Made by a program: the position numbers and the translations under genes. A stretch of DNA of 64,000 bases from JAOUEA01 sp963797635 (GTDB lineage: Bacteria; Actinomycetota; UBA4738; HRBIN12): contig CAWCPZ010000010.1 of NCBI GenBank assembly GCA_963797635.1, positions 310,001 to 374,000 on the forward strand, read 5' to 3'. This document shows, one piece after another, positions 26,899 through 37,249 of the stretch. Every line of letters starts with the position of its first letter. Positions within the stretch are counted from its first letter, which is position 1. The notes under the pieces were generated by a model. The model had not been told where the DNA came from. It ran no database searches and saw only the letters and a program-made list of their open reading frames with translations.

Positions 26899-29160
26899 AT
26901 GTCCGGCGTGCTTGCCCAAGAGGGCGGATCGCTCGATGTCGTCTTCGGCTCATCCGATACCACCGCGCTCTGGGTGATCCTCGGCATCTCGTTGATCGCC
27001 CTGGTCTTCGCCTACTACCTCGTCCGTGCGGTGCTGGCCGCGCCCGAGGGAACCGAGAAGATGAAGGAGATCGCCAAGGCGATCCAGGAAGGTGCCTCGG
27101 CATACCTGTCGCGACAGTTCCGCACGCTCAGCGTGTTCGTCTTCATCATCGGCGTGGCGTTGTTCTTCATCCTGCCGGTCTCGGCGGAGGCGGTGCACTC
27201 GGAGTTCTCGATCCGGTTCGGACGCTCGATCGCCTTCATCCTGGGTGCGGGGTTCTCGGCGATCACCGGGTACGTGGGCATGTGGCTCGCGGTGCGGGCG
27301 AACGTGCGCACGGCCAACGCCGCCCGTGAGTCGGGGCTGCGCCAGGCGGTGAAGCTGGCCTTCCGCGCCGGCGGCGTGGCGGGCATGTTCACGGTGGGCC
27401 TGGGGTTGTTCGGCGCCACCGCGATCCTGCTGATCTACAAGGAGGACGCCACCGCCGTGCTGGTGGGCTTCGGCTTCGGCGGCGCGCTCCTCGCGATGTT
27501 CATGCGGGTGGGCGGCGGCATCTTCACCAAGGCGGCCGACGTCGGCGCCGACCTGGTGGGCAAGGTGGAGCAGGGGATCCCCGAGGACGACCCGCGCAAC
27601 GCCGCGACGATCGCCGACAACGTGGGCGACAACGTGGGCGACTGCGCCGGCATGGCGGCCGACCTGTTCGAGTCCAGCGAGGTCACGCTGATCGCGTCGT
27701 TGATCCTGGGAGCGTCGGCCTTCGCGGGCTCGGAGCAGGGCGCGATCGCCGGCGTGATGTTCCCGCTGTTCATCCGCGCGGTCGGCGTCATCACGTCGAT
27801 CATCGGCATCCTGATGGTGACGCCCCGCTCGGAGACCGAATCGGGCATGAAGGCCATCAACCGGGGCTTCTTCGTCTCGGCGTTCATCTCGGCGGCCGCC
27901 GCGTTCGTGATCTCCGGCCTCTACCTCGACAGCTACAAGCCGGCCATCGCGGTCTCGATCGGCCTGGTGCTGGCCGCCGTGATCCAGGTGCTGACGCAGT
28001 ACTTCACCGACACGAAGTACAAGCCGGTGCAGGAGATCGCGGAGTCCACCGTCACGGGGCCGGCCACCACGATCCTGTCCGGCATCTCGATCGGCCTGGA
28101 GTCCACGGTGTACTCGGCGTTGATCCTGGCCGGGGCCATCGTCTCGGCCTACTACCTCGGTGGCTCGACCGCCGAGCGGCTCTACTTCATCGCGCTCGCC
28201 GGCATGGGCATGCTCACCACGGTGGGTGTGGTCGTCTCGATGGACACCTACGGTCCGATCTCGGACAACGCCCAGGGCATCGCGGAGATGTCCGGGGAGT
28301 TCGAGGGACGTCCGGCCGAGATCCTCGGCGGACTCGACGCCGTCGGCAACTCCACCAAGGCCATCACGAAGGGCATGGCGATCGCCACCGCGGTGCTGGC
28401 GGCCACCTCGCTGTTCGGCTCGTTCGAAGAGGCGCTGCGCAGCGCCGGGTTCGTCTTCAACGGCATCCGGATCGACGAACCGGACGTGCTGGTCGGCCTG
28501 CTGATCGGCGGCTCGGTGCCGTTCCTGTTCTCCTCGCTGGCGATCCGCGCGGTGGGGCGCGCGGCGGGCCAGGTGGTGCAGGAGGTCCGCAAGCAGTTCC
28601 GCGACCACCCCGGGATCATGACCTACGAGGAGAAGCCGGACTACGGCGCCGTGGTCGACATCTGCACGAAGACCTCGCTGCGCGAGCTGACGACGCCGGG
28701 GCTCCTGGCGGTGCTCTCGCCGATCTTCGCGGGCTTCTTCCTGAAGGGCGAGGCGCTCGGCGGGTTCCTGGCCGGCGCGATCCTCACCGGCCAGCTGCTC
28801 GCGGTGATGATGTCCAACGCCGGTGGCGCGTGGGACAACGCGAAGAAGTACATCGAGGACGGCAACTACGGCGGCAAGGGCAGCGAGAGCCACAAGGCGG
28901 CCGTGATCGGCGACACCGTCGGTGACCCGTTCAAGGACACCGCCGGCCCGGCGTTGAACCCGCTGATCAAGGTCATGAACCTGGTGGCCCTGCTGATCGC
29001 CCCGCTGGTGGTCTCGCACGCCGACGACAACGCGCTGCGGATCTCGATCTGCGTCGTGATCGCGGTGGTGCTGGCGGTGGCGATCTACGTGTCGAAGTCC
29101 CGCGAGTCCGAGCTTCGCGAGGACATCGCCGCGGCGAACGCCCCCAAGGCGAACGTCTAG
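26899..29160 (+). CDS. hppA: Membrane-bound proton-translocating pyrophosphatase, K+-independent type
   Basis: The intact 753-residue protein has about 16 membrane helices and the catalytic loops of H+-PPases: GGGIFTKAADVGADLVGKVE, EDDPRNAATIADNVGDNVGDCAGMAADL, DTYGPISDNAQGIAEM and GDTVGDPFKDTAGPALN. Residue 487 in GNSTKA is lysine, the position that is alanine in K+-dependent enzymes, so this should be K+-independent. It couples cytoplasmic PPi hydrolysis to H+ export, recovering energy from biosynthesis. A perfect GGAGG precedes the ATG. It is close to nhaA and the potassium genes, which use the ion gradients it helps maintain. Confidence 0.95.
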   Translation: MSGVLAQEGGSLDVVFGSSDTTALWVILGISLIALVFAYYLVRAVLAAPEGTEKMKEIAKAIQEGASAYLSRQFRTLSVFVFIIGVALFFILPVSAEAVHSEFSIRFGRSIAFILGAGFSAITGYVGMWLAVRANVRTANAARESGLRQAVKLAFRAGGVAGMFTVGLGLFGATAILLIYKEDATAVLVGFGFGGALLAMFMRVGGGIFTKAADVGADLVGKVEQGIPEDDPRNAATIADNVGDNVGDCAGMAADLFESSEVTLIASLILGASAFAGSEQGAIAGVMFPLFIRAVGVITSIIGILMVTPRSETESGMKAINRGFFVSAFISAAAAFVISGLYLDSYKPAIAVSIGLVLAAVIQVLTQYFTDTKYKPVQEIAESTVTGPATTILSGISIGLESTVYSALILAGAIVSAYYLGGSTAERLYFIALAGMGMLTTVGVVVSMDTYGPISDNAQGIAEMSGEFEGRPAEILGGLDAVGNSTKAITKGMAIATAVLAATSLFGSFEEALRSAGFVFNGIRIDEPDVLVGLLIGGSVPFLFSSLAIRAVGRAAGQVVQEVRKQFRDHPGIMTYEEKPDYGAVVDICTKTSLRELTTPGLLAVLSPIFAGFFLKGEALGGFLAGAILTGQLLAVMMSNAGGAWDNAKKYIEDGNYGGKGSESHKAAVIGDTVGDPFKDTAGPALNPLIKVMNLVALLIAPLVVSHADDNALRISICVVIAVVLAVAIYVSKSRESELREDIAAANAPKANV

Positions 29161-29205
29161 GGGCGGCCCCGCACCGACCGACCGAGGAACCGAGGGCATC
29201 AGGGC

Positions 29206-29565
29206 ATGGGCGCGCTTCGTCGCTGGCTCGATCGACTGACCGAGAGCGACGAGGCGCGCCTGGCTGCCGAGATCCGCGACTGGGCCGATTCGGTTCCCGG
29301 CACCGTGCTGATCTCCGAGGCGCCGAACCGCGCCAAGGTGAAGGTGGCCGGCGTCATCAAGCGCATCACGGTCCTGCCGGTGGGCGGCCACGAGTCGCTC
29401 GAGGCGCTCATCTCCGACGGCACCGGTGAAGCGGTCGTCGTCTTCATGGGCCGCCGTGGCATCGGTGGGTTCTCGCTCGGCACCAGGGTCGTGGTCGAGG
29501 GCGTCCTGGGTGAACAGCGCGGCGAGCGCCGCATGATCAACCCGCGCCTCGAGTTCACCGCCTGA
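29206..29565 (+). CDS. OB-fold nucleic acid-binding domain protein
   Basis: The 119-residue protein has a short helical N-terminus and then a compact OB fold: VKVAGVIKRITVLP, LEALISDGTGEAVVVFMGRRGIGGF, GTRVVVEGVLGEQRGERRMINP. This small family is common in actinobacteria, often in the neighbourhood of Trk/potassium genes, as here. Nucleic-acid binding is inferred from the fold. It starts 45 bases after hppA and may be transcribed with it. Confidence 0.8.
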   Translation: MGALRRWLDRLTESDEARLAAEIRDWADSVPGTVLISEAPNRAKVKVAGVIKRITVLPVGGHESLEALISDGTGEAVVVFMGRRGIGGFSLGTRVVVEGVLGEQRGERRMINPRLEFTA

Positions 29566-29582
29566 CCCGGCTCCGCCGGTTC

Positions 29583-29633
29583 GCGTCAGCATCGCGTCAA
29601 TCCCTGCAGCCCAACGCGTCAAGGATGCGTCAA
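29583..29633 (+). promoter_or_regulatory. Four phased GCGTCA direct repeats, probable KdpE operator
   Basis: GCGTCA occurs at 29583, 29594, 29616 and 29627, giving spacings of 11, 22 and 11 bases. Three copies extend to GCGTCAA. Spacings near one and two helical turns are typical of OmpR/PhoB-type regulators binding tandem half-sites on one face of DNA. The array lies 60 bases before the first gene of the kdp operon, whose last gene encodes an OmpR-type regulator. Binding is inferred. Confidence 0.65.
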
Positions 29634-29693
29634 GGCCTCCCACAACGGCATGATCCCGGCCTAGGTTGGCCCCATGAAGGAAGGAGCCAACCC

Positions 29694-29777
29694 ATGGCGG
29701 ATGTGATCTTCGTGGTGCTCGTGCTCATCGGGTTCGGCCTGCTGATCGCGATGGTCCGAGGGGTGGAGCGGCTGTGA
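29694..29777 (+). CDS. 27-residue single-helix membrane peptide at the head of the kdp operon
   Basis: The ORF starts at ATG with AAGGAAGGAG about seven bases upstream, the best ribosome site in the operon. The peptide is one hydrophobic helix (ADVIFVVLVLIGFGLLIAM) followed by a polar VRGVERL end. Its stop overlaps the kdpF start (GTGA). Similar tiny peptides with a helix and a terminal RxCDRL or RGxERL-like end precede kdpF/kdpA in other bacteria to my knowledge, but are usually not annotated. A structural or regulatory role in the Kdp complex is possible. Confidence 0.6.
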   Translation: MADVIFVVLVLIGFGLLIAMVRGVERL

Positions 29778-29860
29778 TCGACACCGTCATCCCGATCGCG
29801 ATCGCCGTGGCCCTGATCGTCTACCTCGTGGCTGCCCTGCTGTTCCCGGAGCGGTTCTGA
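29774..29860 (+). CDS. kdpF: KdpF small subunit of the K+-transporting ATPase
   Basis: The 28-residue product starts at GTG in the GTGA overlap. It is a single membrane helix ending YLVAALLFPERF, the classic KdpF C-terminus. KdpF is a lipid-like stabilising peptide of the KdpFABC high-affinity K+ pump. KdpA follows two bases later. Confidence 0.92.
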   Translation: MIDTVIPIAIAVALIVYLVAALLFPERF

Positions 29861-29861
29861 C

Positions 29862-31525
29862 ATGGCCGGGTGGGTGCAGCTCGCCGTCCTCGTCGCGATC
29901 CTCGCGATCGCCTACCGCCCGCTCGGCGACTACATGGCGTGGGCCCTGAACGGGAAGCGTTCCCTGCGGGTCGAACGGTTCATCTACCGGCTGGCGGGCG
30001 TCAACCCCGACGTCGAGCAGCGCTGGAGCGCCTACGCCATCTCGGTCCTGGCCTTCTCGCTCGTGTCGGTGCTCGTGCTGTACCTCTTGCTGCGGGTGCA
30101 GGGTCGCTCCCGTTGTCCCTGGGGTTCCCGGGTGTGGCGCCCGACCAGGCGTTCAACACGGCGGTGTCGTTCGTGACCAACACGAACTGGCAGTCCTACG
30201 CGGGCGAGTCGACGATGGGGCACCTGGTCCAGATGAGTGGGCTCGCCGTCCAGAACTTCGTCTCCGCCGCCGTCGGCATCGCGATCGCGGTCGCCCTGAT
30301 CCGCGGGTTCGTGCGCCGCGAGTCGAACACGATCGGGAACTTCTGGGCCGACCTGGTGCGCAGCATCGTCCGGATCCTGCTGCCGATCGCGATCGTGGGC
30401 GCCGTCGTGCTGATCTCGCAAGGGGTGGTGCAGAACTTCGACGAAGCCCAGGAGATCACCACGGTCCAAGGCGCCACGCAGTCGATCCCCGGCGGCCCGG
30501 TCGCTTCCCAGGAGGCCATCAAGGAACTCGGCACGAACGGCGGGGGGTTCTACAACGCCAACTCGGCGCACCCGTTCGAGAACCCGAACCCGTTCACCAA
30601 CCTGCTGGAGATGGTGCTGCTGCTCGTGATCCCCTTCGCCCTGACGGGGACCTTCGGCAAGATGGTGGGCAACCGCAGACAGGGCTACGTCCTCGCCGCC
30701 GTGATGGCCCTGTTGTGGCTCGGTTCGACGATGCTGACGTGGCAGTTCGAATCCCAGCCGAATCCTCAGGTGCAAGCGGCGGCAGGAGCGTCGGTCAGCG
30801 GCGGCAACCTGGAGGGCAAAGAGGTCCGGTTCGGGATCCCGGCCAGCGGTGCGTTCGCGGCCGCGACCACCGGGACGTCCACCGGCGCGGTGAACGCGGC
30901 TCACGACTCCTTCACGCCGTTCGGCGGCGGCGTCGTCCTGGTGAACATGATGCTGTCGGAGGTCTCGCCGGGCGGGGTGGGCTCGGGCCTGTACGGGATC
31001 CTCGTCCTGGCGATCGTGGCCGTGTTCATCGCCGGGCTCATGGTGGGCCGCACGCCCGAATACCTCGGCAAGAAGATCGAGCCACGCGAGATGAAGCTGG
31101 TGTCCCTCTACATCCTCCTCGTGCCGGCGATCGTCCTGGTGTTGACCGGTGCCGCCGTCGTGATGGGTTCAGCCGTCGCGTCGATCTTCAACCCGGGAGC
31201 CCACGGCCTGTCCGAGGTGCTCTATGCCTTCACCTCGGGAGCCAACAACAACGGCAGCGCGTTCGGCGGCCTGTCGGCGAACACCACCTTCTTCAACACC
31301 GCGCTGGGGTTCGCGATGCTGTTCGGCCGCTTCGCATCGATCGTGCTGGTGCTGGGGGTGGCCGGGTCGTTGGCACGGAAGAAGCACGTCCCGGGATCCG
31401 CCGGGACGTTCCCCACGACGTCTCCGCTGTTCGTGGGGCTGTTGACCGGCGTGATCATCATCGTCACCGCGCTCACCTACTTCCCGGCCCTGTCGCTGGG
31501 CCCGATCGTGGAAGGACTGTCCTAG
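29862..31525 (+). CDS. kdpA: Potassium-transporting ATPase subunit KdpA, one apparent frameshift
   Basis: KdpA forms the K+ selectivity filter and pore of the Kdp pump. The inferred length is about 554 residues, normal for the family. Selectivity segments are visible: SFVTNTNWQSYAGES, LGTNGGGFYNANSAHPFENP, HDSFTPFGG and SGANNNGSAFGGLSANT, as are GRTPEYLGKKIEPREMK and the C-terminal LSLGPIVEGLS. A single-base loss near 30104, between LRVQG and LPLSLGFPG, breaks the frame. kdpB starts immediately after the stop with no gap. Confidence 0.92.
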
Positions 31526-33515
31526 ATGTTCGACCTCACCCTCATGTGGCGCTCCCTGCCGGATGCGATCCGCAAGCTCGACCCACGGCTGATGTGGCGC
31601 AACCCCGTGATGTTCGTGGTCGAGATCGGGTCGGTCCTCACCACGTTGCTGTTCGTGCGCGAACCGTCCCTGTTCGCCGGCTCGATCGCGATCTGGTTGT
31701 GGCTGACGGTCCTGTTCGCGAACCTCGCCGAGGCGGTCGCCGAAGGGCGAGGCAAGGCGCAGGCGGCCGCGCTGCGTGCCACGCGGACCGAGACGATGGC
31801 TCGACGCCTGCGTCCCGATGGCAGCGAGGAGCCGGTCCCGGGCACCGAACTTCAGCCCAGGCGATCGCGTGGTGGTGGAAGCCAACCAGGTGATCCCCGG
31901 TGACGGTGAAGTGGTGGAAGGGGTGGCGTCGGTCGACGAGTCGGCGATCACCGGCGAATCGGCTCCCGTCATCCGCGAATCGGGGGGCGATCGCAGCGCC
32001 GTGACCGGCGGCACCAAGGTGCTGTCGGATCGGATCGTGGTCGAGATCACGTCGAAGCCGGGCGAGACGTTCATCGACCGGATGATCGCGCTCGTGGAGG
32101 GCGCGCAGCGTCAGAAGACCCCGAACGAGATCGCCCTGAACATCCTGCTCGCGAGCCTCACGATCGTGTTCCTGCTGGCGACGGTCACGTTGCAGCCGAT
32201 GGCGATCTACTCGGGAGCCAAGCAGACCGTGATCGTCCTGGTGGCCCTGCTCGTGTGCCTGATCCCCACCACGATCGGCGCGCTGCTGTCGGCGATCGGC
32301 ATCGCCGGGATGGACCGACTCGTGCAGCGCAACGTGCTGGCGATGTCGGGGCGCGCCGTCGAGGCCGCAGGCGACGTCGACACGCTCCTGCTCGACAAGA
32401 CCGGCACGATCACCCTCGGGAACCGGCAGGCTGCGGAGTTCCTCCCGGCCCCCGGCGTCTCCGTGGAGGCCCTCGCGGACGCCGCGCAGATCACCAGCCT
32501 CGCCGACGAGACCCCCGAGGGCCGTTCGATCGTCGTGCTCGCGAAGGAGCGGTACGGCCTTCGGGGCCGTGATCTCGACGGGGCGGACTTCATCCCGTTC
32601 ACCGCCCAGACGAGGATGAGCGGCGTCGACGTCGACGGCCGCCGGCTGCGCAAGGGCGCCGCCGACTCGGTCCGATCGTGGGTGCAGGAACAAGGCGGCG
32701 CGGTCTCGGAGGAGATCGACACGATCGTCGCCGGCATCGCGGTGCAGGGAGGCACGCCCCTCACCGTGGCCGAGAACGACCGGGTCCTCGGCGTGATCTA
32801 CCTGAAGGACATCGTGAAGGAGGGGATGCGGCAGCGCTTCGACGAACTGCGCCGCATGGGCATCCGGACCGTCATGATCACCGGCGACAACCCCCGCACC
32901 GCCGAAGCGATCGCGAGCGAGGCCGGGGTGGATGACTTCCTGGCCGAGGCGACGCCCGAGGACAAGATGGCGTTGATCCGCAGCGAGCAGGCCGGCGGCA
33001 AGCTCGTGGCGATGACGGGCGACGGGACCAACGACGCTCCTGCGCTCGCGCAAGCCGACGTCGGCGTGGCGATGAACACCGGCACCAGCGCCGCCAAGGA
33101 GGCCGGCAACATGGTCGACCTCGACTCGAACCCCACGAAGTTGATCGAGATCGTGGGCATCGGCAAGCAGCTCCTGATCACGCGCGGCTCGCTCACGACC
33201 TTCTCGATCGCCAACGACGTCGCGAAGTACTTCGCGATCATCCCCGCGATGTTCGCGGCGGTCTACCCGGGGCTCGACCGGCTCAACATCATGTCGCTGG
33301 GGAGCCCGAGTTCGGCGATCCTGTCGGCGGTCATCTTCAACGCCCTGATCATCGTGGCGTTGATCCCGCTCGCGCTGAGGGGGGTCCGCTACACACCGAG
33401 TTCCGCGGCCTCCATGCTGCGGCGCAACCTCGGGATCTACGGGCTGGGCGGCGTGATCGCGCCGTTCATCGGCATCAAGGCGATCGACCTCGTGGTCAGT
33501 CTGGTGGTGAAGTGA
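31526..33515 (+). CDS. kdpB: Potassium-transporting ATPase subunit KdpB, P-type ATPase, one apparent frameshift
   Basis: KdpB hydrolyses ATP to drive K+ uptake through KdpA. The inferred 662-residue protein has the P-type landmarks: TGES in the actuator domain, phosphorylated Asp near residue 290 in LLDKTGTIT, TGDNPRTAEAIA and TGDGTNDAPALAQADVGVAMN. The KdpB-specific SLTTFSIANDVAKYFAIIPAMF segment is present. The frame breaks near 31852, in a CTT-C context just before PGDRVVVEANQVIPGDG. kdpC starts one base after the stop. Restoring one base gives a normal protein. Confidence 0.93.
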
Positions 33516-33516
33516 G

Positions 33517-34081
33517 ATGCGGCGCTCGTTCATCGCGGCCGGGCGCATGGTGCTGGTGCTGTCGATCGTGCTCGGGATCGCCTATCCCCTCGTGATCACC
33601 GGCATCGGGCAGGTCGCGTTCAAGCATCGTGCCGACGGCAGCCTGGTCGAGGCGGGGGGATCGGTCGTGGGCTCGTCGCTGATCGGACAGGCCTTCGAGG
33701 GCCCGCAGTGGTTCGTCGGCAGGCCCGACGCGTTCGATCCGGCGGCCAGCGCGCCGACGAACCTGGGTCCGACGAACCCGGATCTCGGCACGGCGGTAGG
33801 CCAGCGGGTCGACGCGATCGTGGAGGCGGATGCACCGGCCGGACCGATCCCCGTGGATGCGGTCACGGGCAGCGCCAGTGGGCTGGATCCCGACATCAGC
33901 CCTGCCTATGCGCGCCTCCAGGCTCCCCGTGTCGCCGACGCGCGCGGCCTGGAACTCGACCAGGTGCTGGCGCTTGATCGATGAGCACACCGAAGGCAGG
34001 ACCTTCGGGTTCCTGGGCGATCCACACGTGAACGTCCTGATGCTCAACCTGGCCCTCGAGGGACTAGCCTCGGGAACATGA
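33517..34081 (+). CDS. kdpC: Potassium-transporting ATPase subunit KdpC, one apparent frameshift
   Basis: KdpC is the single-helix periplasmic-domain subunit that stabilises the pump. The inferred length is 187 residues. The N-terminal helix, the GSxLIGQ (here GSSLIGQAF) segment, the FVGRPDA motif and the DAVTGSASGLDPDISPAYARLQ signature are all present. At 33975 an extra base in CTTG shifts the frame into a premature TGA; the +1 frame supplies the missing end, with IDEHTEGRTFGFLGDPHVNV and NLAL. The restored stop overlaps the kdpD ATG (ATGA), which supports this reading. Confidence 0.9.
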
Positions 34082-36570
34082 AGCGCGGTCATCTCCGCAT
34101 CTACGTCGGATTCGCCGCAGGGGTCGGCAAGACCTTCGCGATGCTGGGTGAGGGACATCGCCGCCGCGATCGTGGCACCGACGTCGTGATCGGGTTCGTC
34201 GAGAGCCATGGACGACCGATGACCGAGGACGCGATCGGGGATCTCGAGATCGTGCCGCGCCGCACGATCGACTATCGGGGCGCGGCGTTCGAGGAGATGG
34301 ACGTCGACGCGATCATCGCCCGGGCACCCGACGTGGTCCTGGTGGACGAGCTCGCGCACACGAACGTCCCCGGCTCCGAGCACGAGAAGCGCTGGCAGGA
34401 TGTGGATCTGATCCTCGAAGCCGGGATCGATGTCATCTCCACGGTCAACATCCAGCACCTGGAGTCGTTGAACGACGTCGTGGAACGCATCACCGGCGTC
34501 CGTCAGCGCGAGACGATCCCCGACGAGATCGTCCGGGCCGCGGATCAGCAAGAGCTCGTCGACATGACGCCGTACGCCCTGCGCCGGCGCATGGCCCACG
34601 GCAACATCTATCCGCCGGAGAAGATCGATGCCGCCCTCGGCAACTACTTCCGGGAAGGCAACCTCGGAGCACTGCGGGAACTCGCCCTCCTGTGGATGGC
34701 CGACCGCGTGGACGAGTCGCTCCAGGACTACATGAAGGATCGAGGCATCGAGGGGCCATGGGAGACGCGCGAGCGGATCCTGGTCGGGGTCGCCGGGCGG
34801 GCCGAAGACGGGATGCTGATCCGCCGCGCGGCGCGGATGGCGGCGCGACGCGGCGGCGACCTCGTCGCCGTCAACATCATCCCGGAGGACGGCCTCGCCG
34901 AGACCGGTGCGATCGACGGCACCCGGGAACTCGTGCGAACGGTCGGTGGGACCTTCCGTGAGGTGATCGGCGCGAGGGATCCCGGAGGCGCTGCTGGAGG
35001 TCGCCAGAGCCGAGAACGTCACCCAGATCGTGATCGGCGCCAGCTCCCACTCGCGATGGCGAGAGTTCTTCCGTGGATCGGTGGTGCACCGGATCATCCG
35101 AGACTCCGGTCCCATCGATGTCCACGTGATCGGCCAGGACACGTCGTCGGCGGGGGAGAGCCTGCGGCCGCGCCGCTCGCTCCGGGCTCACCTGGAACCG
35201 CCGACTCGCCGGATCGCTGGTGGGGGCGATCGGTCTCGTCGCTGCTCACCGTGGTCCTGGCGTCCTCGCGCCAGCATCTGTCGCTCTCGAGCGTCATCCT
35301 CCTGTACCTCACCCTGGTCGTCGGCGTCGCGGCGATCGGGGGGATCTGGCCCGCCGTGATGTCGGCGATCGCCTCGGGCTGCTCATCAACTGGTACTTCA
35401 CCGAGCCGATCCACACGTGGACGATCGCGGAGGCCGAGAACGTCCTGGCGATCGTCGTCTTCGTCGTTCGTGGCGTCCGTGGTGAGCGTGCTCGTCGACC
35501 GAGCGGCTCGGGCGCGGGCGAGGCGCAGCGAGGCCGGGCCGAAGCCGAGGCGCTCGCCCGGCTCTCGGGATGGCTCGTGGCCGAAGAGGACCCGTTGCCG
35601 ATGCTGCTCGCTGCAGCTCCGCGACACGTTCGGGCTGGAGGCCGTCTCGGTCCTTCGCCCGGAGGGCCAGGCGTGGGTGATCGGAGCGTCCGCCGGGCCC
35701 GCCCCACCGACGGTTCCCGCGGAGGCATCCGACGTGATCGAGCTCGAGCGACGGCGCGGTCCTGGTGCTGCGCGGCGATCGCCTGCCGGCGGAGTCCCGG
35801 CGGGTGCTGAGTCGCGTTCGCGGCGCACCTGGCCGCGGCGGTGCGTGCCCGCGACCTCAGCGAGGAGGCGGCCGAGGCGGCCGAGCTGGTGGAGGTCGAC
35901 GAACTGCGCACCGCCATCCTCCAGGCGGTCTCCCACGACCTGCGGACGCCGCTGGCATCGATCAAGGCCGCGGCGAGCAGCCTGCGGCAGGACGACGTCC
36001 CGTGGAGCGAGGAGGAGACCGAGGAGTTCCTCGCCACGATCGAGGAGGAGACCGACCGGCTCAGCGTGATGGTCGGCAACCTCCTCGACATGAGCCGGAT
36101 CCAGAGCGGAGCGCTGAACCTCGTCCGCGTCCGGGTGGGGCTGGACGAAGTGGTGCCCTCGCGCGCTCGCGAGCCTCCCCGACAACGGTCGTGCGATCCG
36201 GTCGGAGGTGCCGGAGAGCCTGCCTCGGGTCGAGGTCGACGCCGCCCTGTTGGAACGCGCGATCGCCAACATCGCCGGCAACGCGATGGCATGGACGCCC
36301 GCCGAGGAACACGTCGCGATCGTCGGCAGCTCGGGGGCTCACCGCGTCGAGTTGCGGGTGATCGACCGAGGGCCGGGGATCGCTCCGGACGACCGCGACC
36401 GGGTGTTCGAACCCTTCCAACGCTTCGGCGACCGTTCGTCCTCGGACGGGGTGGGCCTCGGGCTCGCGGTCGCGAAGGGGTTCGTGGAAGCGATGGGTGG
36501 TGACCTCACGATCGAGGACACGCCCGGTGGCGGGCTCACGATGGTGATGTCGTTCTCGGAGGCGGCGTGA
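34078..36570 (+). CDS. kdpD: Sensor histidine kinase KdpD, about ten apparent frameshifts
   Basis: The first 300 residues are intact and contain the KdpD-specific N-terminal domain: GFAAGVGKTFAML (Walker A-like) and VDELAHTNVPGSEHEKRWQD, followed by a Usp-like domain (ASSHSRWREFFRGSVVHRI). The remainder is broken near 34982, 35218-35242, 35380, 35475, 35525, 35607, 35755, 35818 and 36170. The pieces give DUF4118 membrane helices, a GAF-like region, the H-box SHDLRTPLASIK and HATPase motifs (IANIAGNAMAWTP, GVGLGLAVAKGFVEAMGG). The inferred total is about 830 residues, normal for KdpD. The density of breaks exceeds other genes, so true decay is not excluded. kdpE overlaps its stop (GTGA). Confidence 0.82.
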
Positions 36571-37244
36571 CGAGCGTCCTGGTGGTCGACGACGAGCCGC
36601 AGATCCTGCGTGGTCTGCGCACGAACCTGCGCGCCCGCGGGTACGAGGTGTTCACGGCGCCCGACGGCGAGACCGCGTTGGCGACCGCCGCGAAGGAGCG
36701 TCCCGACCTCGCGATCATCGACCTCGGCTTGCCGGGGATCGACGGCATCGAGGTGATCCGCGGGATCCGTGCCTGGAGCGAGATGCCGCTGCTCGTGCTG
36801 TCGGCCCGCGACCAGGAGCGCGACAAGGTGCTCGCCCTCGACGCCGGTGCCGACGACTACGTCACGAAGCCGTTCGGGATGGATGAACTCCTGGCCCGGC
36901 TCCGCGCGGCCGAACGACGATTGCATCCGTCCGCCGAGCAACCCGTGGTGGAGACCGACGCGTTCACGGTGGACCTGGGTGCGGCGCGCGTCAGCACCGC
37001 CGAGGGTGACGTGCGACTCACGCCCACCGAGTGGCATCTCGTGGAGATCCTCGTGCGCAACCCGGGCAAGCTGGTGAGCCAGCGCCAGTTGCTGCAGGAG
37101 GTGTGGGGTCCGCAGTACCAGGACGAGACGAACTACCTTCGTGTGTACATGGCCCAGATCCGGCGCAAGCTCGAGCCCGACCCGGCCGAGCCCCGGTTCT
37201 TCATCACCGAGCCGGGCATGGGCTACCGATTCGAACCGAGGTGA
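36567..37244 (+). CDS. kdpE: Response regulator KdpE, OmpR family
   Basis: The intact 225-residue regulator has receiver motifs DDE (8-10), phosphoacceptor Asp52 in IIDLGLPG and the Lys in YVTKPFGM, then an OmpR winged helix with LTPTEWHLVEILVRNPGKLVS, QLLQEVWGPQYQDETNYLRVYMAQIRRKLE and GYRF, which is typical of KdpE. It should activate the kdp operon when KdpD senses low K+ or high osmolarity. The phased GCGTCA repeats upstream of the operon are its likely target. GTG start overlaps kdpD. Confidence 0.93.
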   Translation: MTSVLVVDDEPQILRGLRTNLRARGYEVFTAPDGETALATAAKERPDLAIIDLGLPGIDGIEVIRGIRAWSEMPLLVLSARDQERDKVLALDAGADDYVTKPFGMDELLARLRAAERRLHPSAEQPVVETDAFTVDLGAARVSTAEGDVRLTPTEWHLVEILVRNPGKLVSQRQLLQEVWGPQYQDETNYLRVYMAQIRRKLEPDPAEPRFFITEPGMGYRFEPR

Positions 37245-37249
37245 GGACC

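Noticed and set aside
26950..29643. A very long antisense open frame opposite hppA, with similar ones opposite the KimA-like genes and nhaA
   Set aside because: High GC leaves stop-free antisense frames; the translations are Arg/His/Asp/Gly-rich with no domains, whereas the sense strand encodes conserved proteins.
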